From Caulobacteraceae bacterium (GTDB lineage Bacteria > Pseudomonadota > Alphaproteobacteria > Caulobacterales > Caulobacteraceae), in assembly GCA_947479185.1 (NCBI GenBank), contig CANJYY010000167.1:1-6219 (forward strand): a stretch of 6,219 nt of DNA. Reading direction: 5' to 3'. Shown here one piece after another: positions 5,960 to 6,219 of the stretch (positions are counted from its first letter, which is position 1; every line of letters starts with the position of its first letter). Below the pieces are notes generated by a model. It was not told the DNA's origin, did no database searches, and saw only the letters and a program-made list of their open reading frames with translations. Position numbers and translations under genes: made by a program.

Positions 5960-5972
5960 CCGACATTGTCGG
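5960..5972. repeat. Odd palindrome CCGACA-T-TGTCGG
   Basis: Two perfect 6-bp half-sites flank a single central base. The size and symmetry suit a dimeric regulator, but there is no gene start close downstream on either strand, so it may be accidental. Confidence 0.3.
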
Positions 5973-6019
5973 AAATGCCCAGCGTCGAGCTCAACGCTCC
6001 TGCCTTTCAGCCCCGCCGG

Positions 6020-6062
6020 AAAAAAGGGAACCGCCGGCGCAGGTCCCTGCGCGCGGCGGTTC
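6020..6062 (-). terminator. Rho-independent terminator of the receptor gene
   Basis: Read on the minus strand, GAACCGCCG (6062-6054) pairs with CGGCGGTTC (6036-6028). Inside, GCGCAG (6052-6047) pairs with CTGCGC (6042-6037). That is 15 bp with one unpaired base (6053) and a 4-nt loop. Two C residues follow, then six T residues (6025-6020). It starts about 72 bp past the receptor stop. The plus strand has no T-run, so it works for leftward transcription only. Confidence 0.92.
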
Positions 6063-6087
6063 AAGCCCGTTGCCGGGTTCCGGACGG

Positions 6088-6115
6088 GACGCCGCGGCGG
6101 AGGTTCCGCGTCGTC
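6088..6115 (-). repeat. Hairpin in the 3' untranslated region of the receptor transcript
   Basis: GACG and CGCGG (6088-6097, one base apart) pair with CCGCG and CGTC (6106-6115), with a single mismatch and an 8-nt loop. It lies between the receptor stop codon and the terminator. It has no T-run; if real, it may protect the 3' end. Confidence 0.35.
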
Positions 6116-6134
6116 ACGTCCCTGGCGCTGTGAC

Positions 6135-6219
6135 CTAGAAGGTCAGCCGAAGCCCCGTGCGGATGGTCCGACCGCGGGGGTCAGAGGTCATCGCGTCGTA
6201 GCCCTCGGCCAGCCGGGCC
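6135..6219 (-). CDS. C-terminus of an outer-membrane beta-barrel, probably a TonB-dependent receptor (partial)
   Basis: Only the last 27 codons and the TAG stop (6137-6135) are in the window; the gene continues beyond the right edge. The residues end in D-P-R-G-R-T-I-R-T-G-L-R-L-T-F. A final beta strand with alternating hydrophobic residues and a terminal Phe is the BamA-recognised signature of outer-membrane barrels, and the Y-D-x-x-T-S-D-P-R-G-R lead-in is typical of TonB-dependent receptors, which are abundant in Caulobacterales. Such proteins import siderophores, vitamins or glycans; the substrate cannot be told from this fragment. It is on the same strand as the peroxidase operon but separated from it by a strong terminator. 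Confidence 0.75.
   Translation of the reverse strand, partial: ARLAEGYDAMTSDPRGRTIRTGLRLTF

Larger units (their letters stand above)
5577..6134. other. 558-bp non-coding, structure-rich intergenic stretch
   Basis: No convincing gene lies between the peroxidase start and the receptor stop. Frames of 77-103 codons exist on both strands but run through hairpins or the terminator, lack good ribosome binding sites, and have Arg/Ala/Ser-rich compositions typical of spurious GC-rich ORFs. From the peroxidase side it holds a promoter, a perfect hairpin, a long imperfect palindrome, a pair of GAARGCAG motifs, an odd palindrome, and the receptor gene's terminator. A small RNA is possible but unproven. 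Confidence 0.75.

Noticed and set aside
5654..5972. CRISPR array or toxin-antitoxin locus in the structured stretch
   Set aside because: There are no regularly spaced identical repeats and no credible small protein pair.
5753..6064. 103-codon minus-strand frame in the non-coding stretch
   Set aside because: It begins upstream of and reads through the strong intrinsic terminator at 6020-6062, and into one arm of the palindrome. No good ribosome binding site or family resemblance.
5896..6138. 80-codon plus-strand frame before the receptor end
   Set aside because: It is antisense to the terminator stem and the receptor end; composition is Arg/Ala/Pro-rich with no domain.

Overview
The DNA is very G+C-rich (roughly 70% by eye). 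Its genes are closely packed, with strong third-position G/C bias and long meaningless antisense ORFs. This fits a free-living alphaproteobacterium. A complete ilvD (dihydroxy-acid dehydratase) diverges from a LysR-type regulator, the arrangement described for ilvD/ilvR in Caulobacter crescentus, so I infer Caulobacterales (Caulobacter, Phenylobacterium or Brevundimonas-like). No phage, insertion sequence, CRISPR array, tRNA or rRNA is visible.

Layout, left to right. (1) 1-649 (+): 3' part of an NnrU-family membrane protein, cut by the window edge. (2) 650-706: a short gap holding a near-consensus FNR/FixK-type box, TTGAT-N4-ATCAT. (3) 707-1111 (+): a group II truncated haemoglobin. (4) 1121-2971 (-): ilvD, converging on the globin gene with 9 bp between stops. 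(5) 2972-3070: the ilvD/regulator divergent promoter region. (6) 3071-3967 (+): LysR-type regulator, probably IlvR. (7) 3964-5097 (-): a Tat-exported serine hydrolase of the class C beta-lactamase fold. Its stop codon shares a CTAG with the regulator's stop. (8) 5094-5576 (-): a thioredoxin-type glutathione peroxidase, coupled to the hydrolase through a TTGA stop/start overlap. (9) 5577-6134: a 558-bp non-coding stretch with a perfect 12-bp-stem hairpin, a 126-bp imperfect palindrome, smaller dyads and an intrinsic terminator. (10) 6135-6219 (-): the last 27 residues of an outer-membrane beta-barrel, probably a TonB-dependent receptor.

How the genes relate. ilvD and the LysR gene form a branched-chain amino acid control pair. 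NnrU and the globin are both linked in the literature to nitrogen-oxide or haem chemistry, and the possible FNR/FixK box suggests low-oxygen or NO control. The peroxidase and hydrolase form a two-gene operon whose shared role is unclear. I do not see a clearly new multi-gene system. The least explained material is the structured non-coding stretch at 5654-5972 and the operator-like palindrome before the globin gene.
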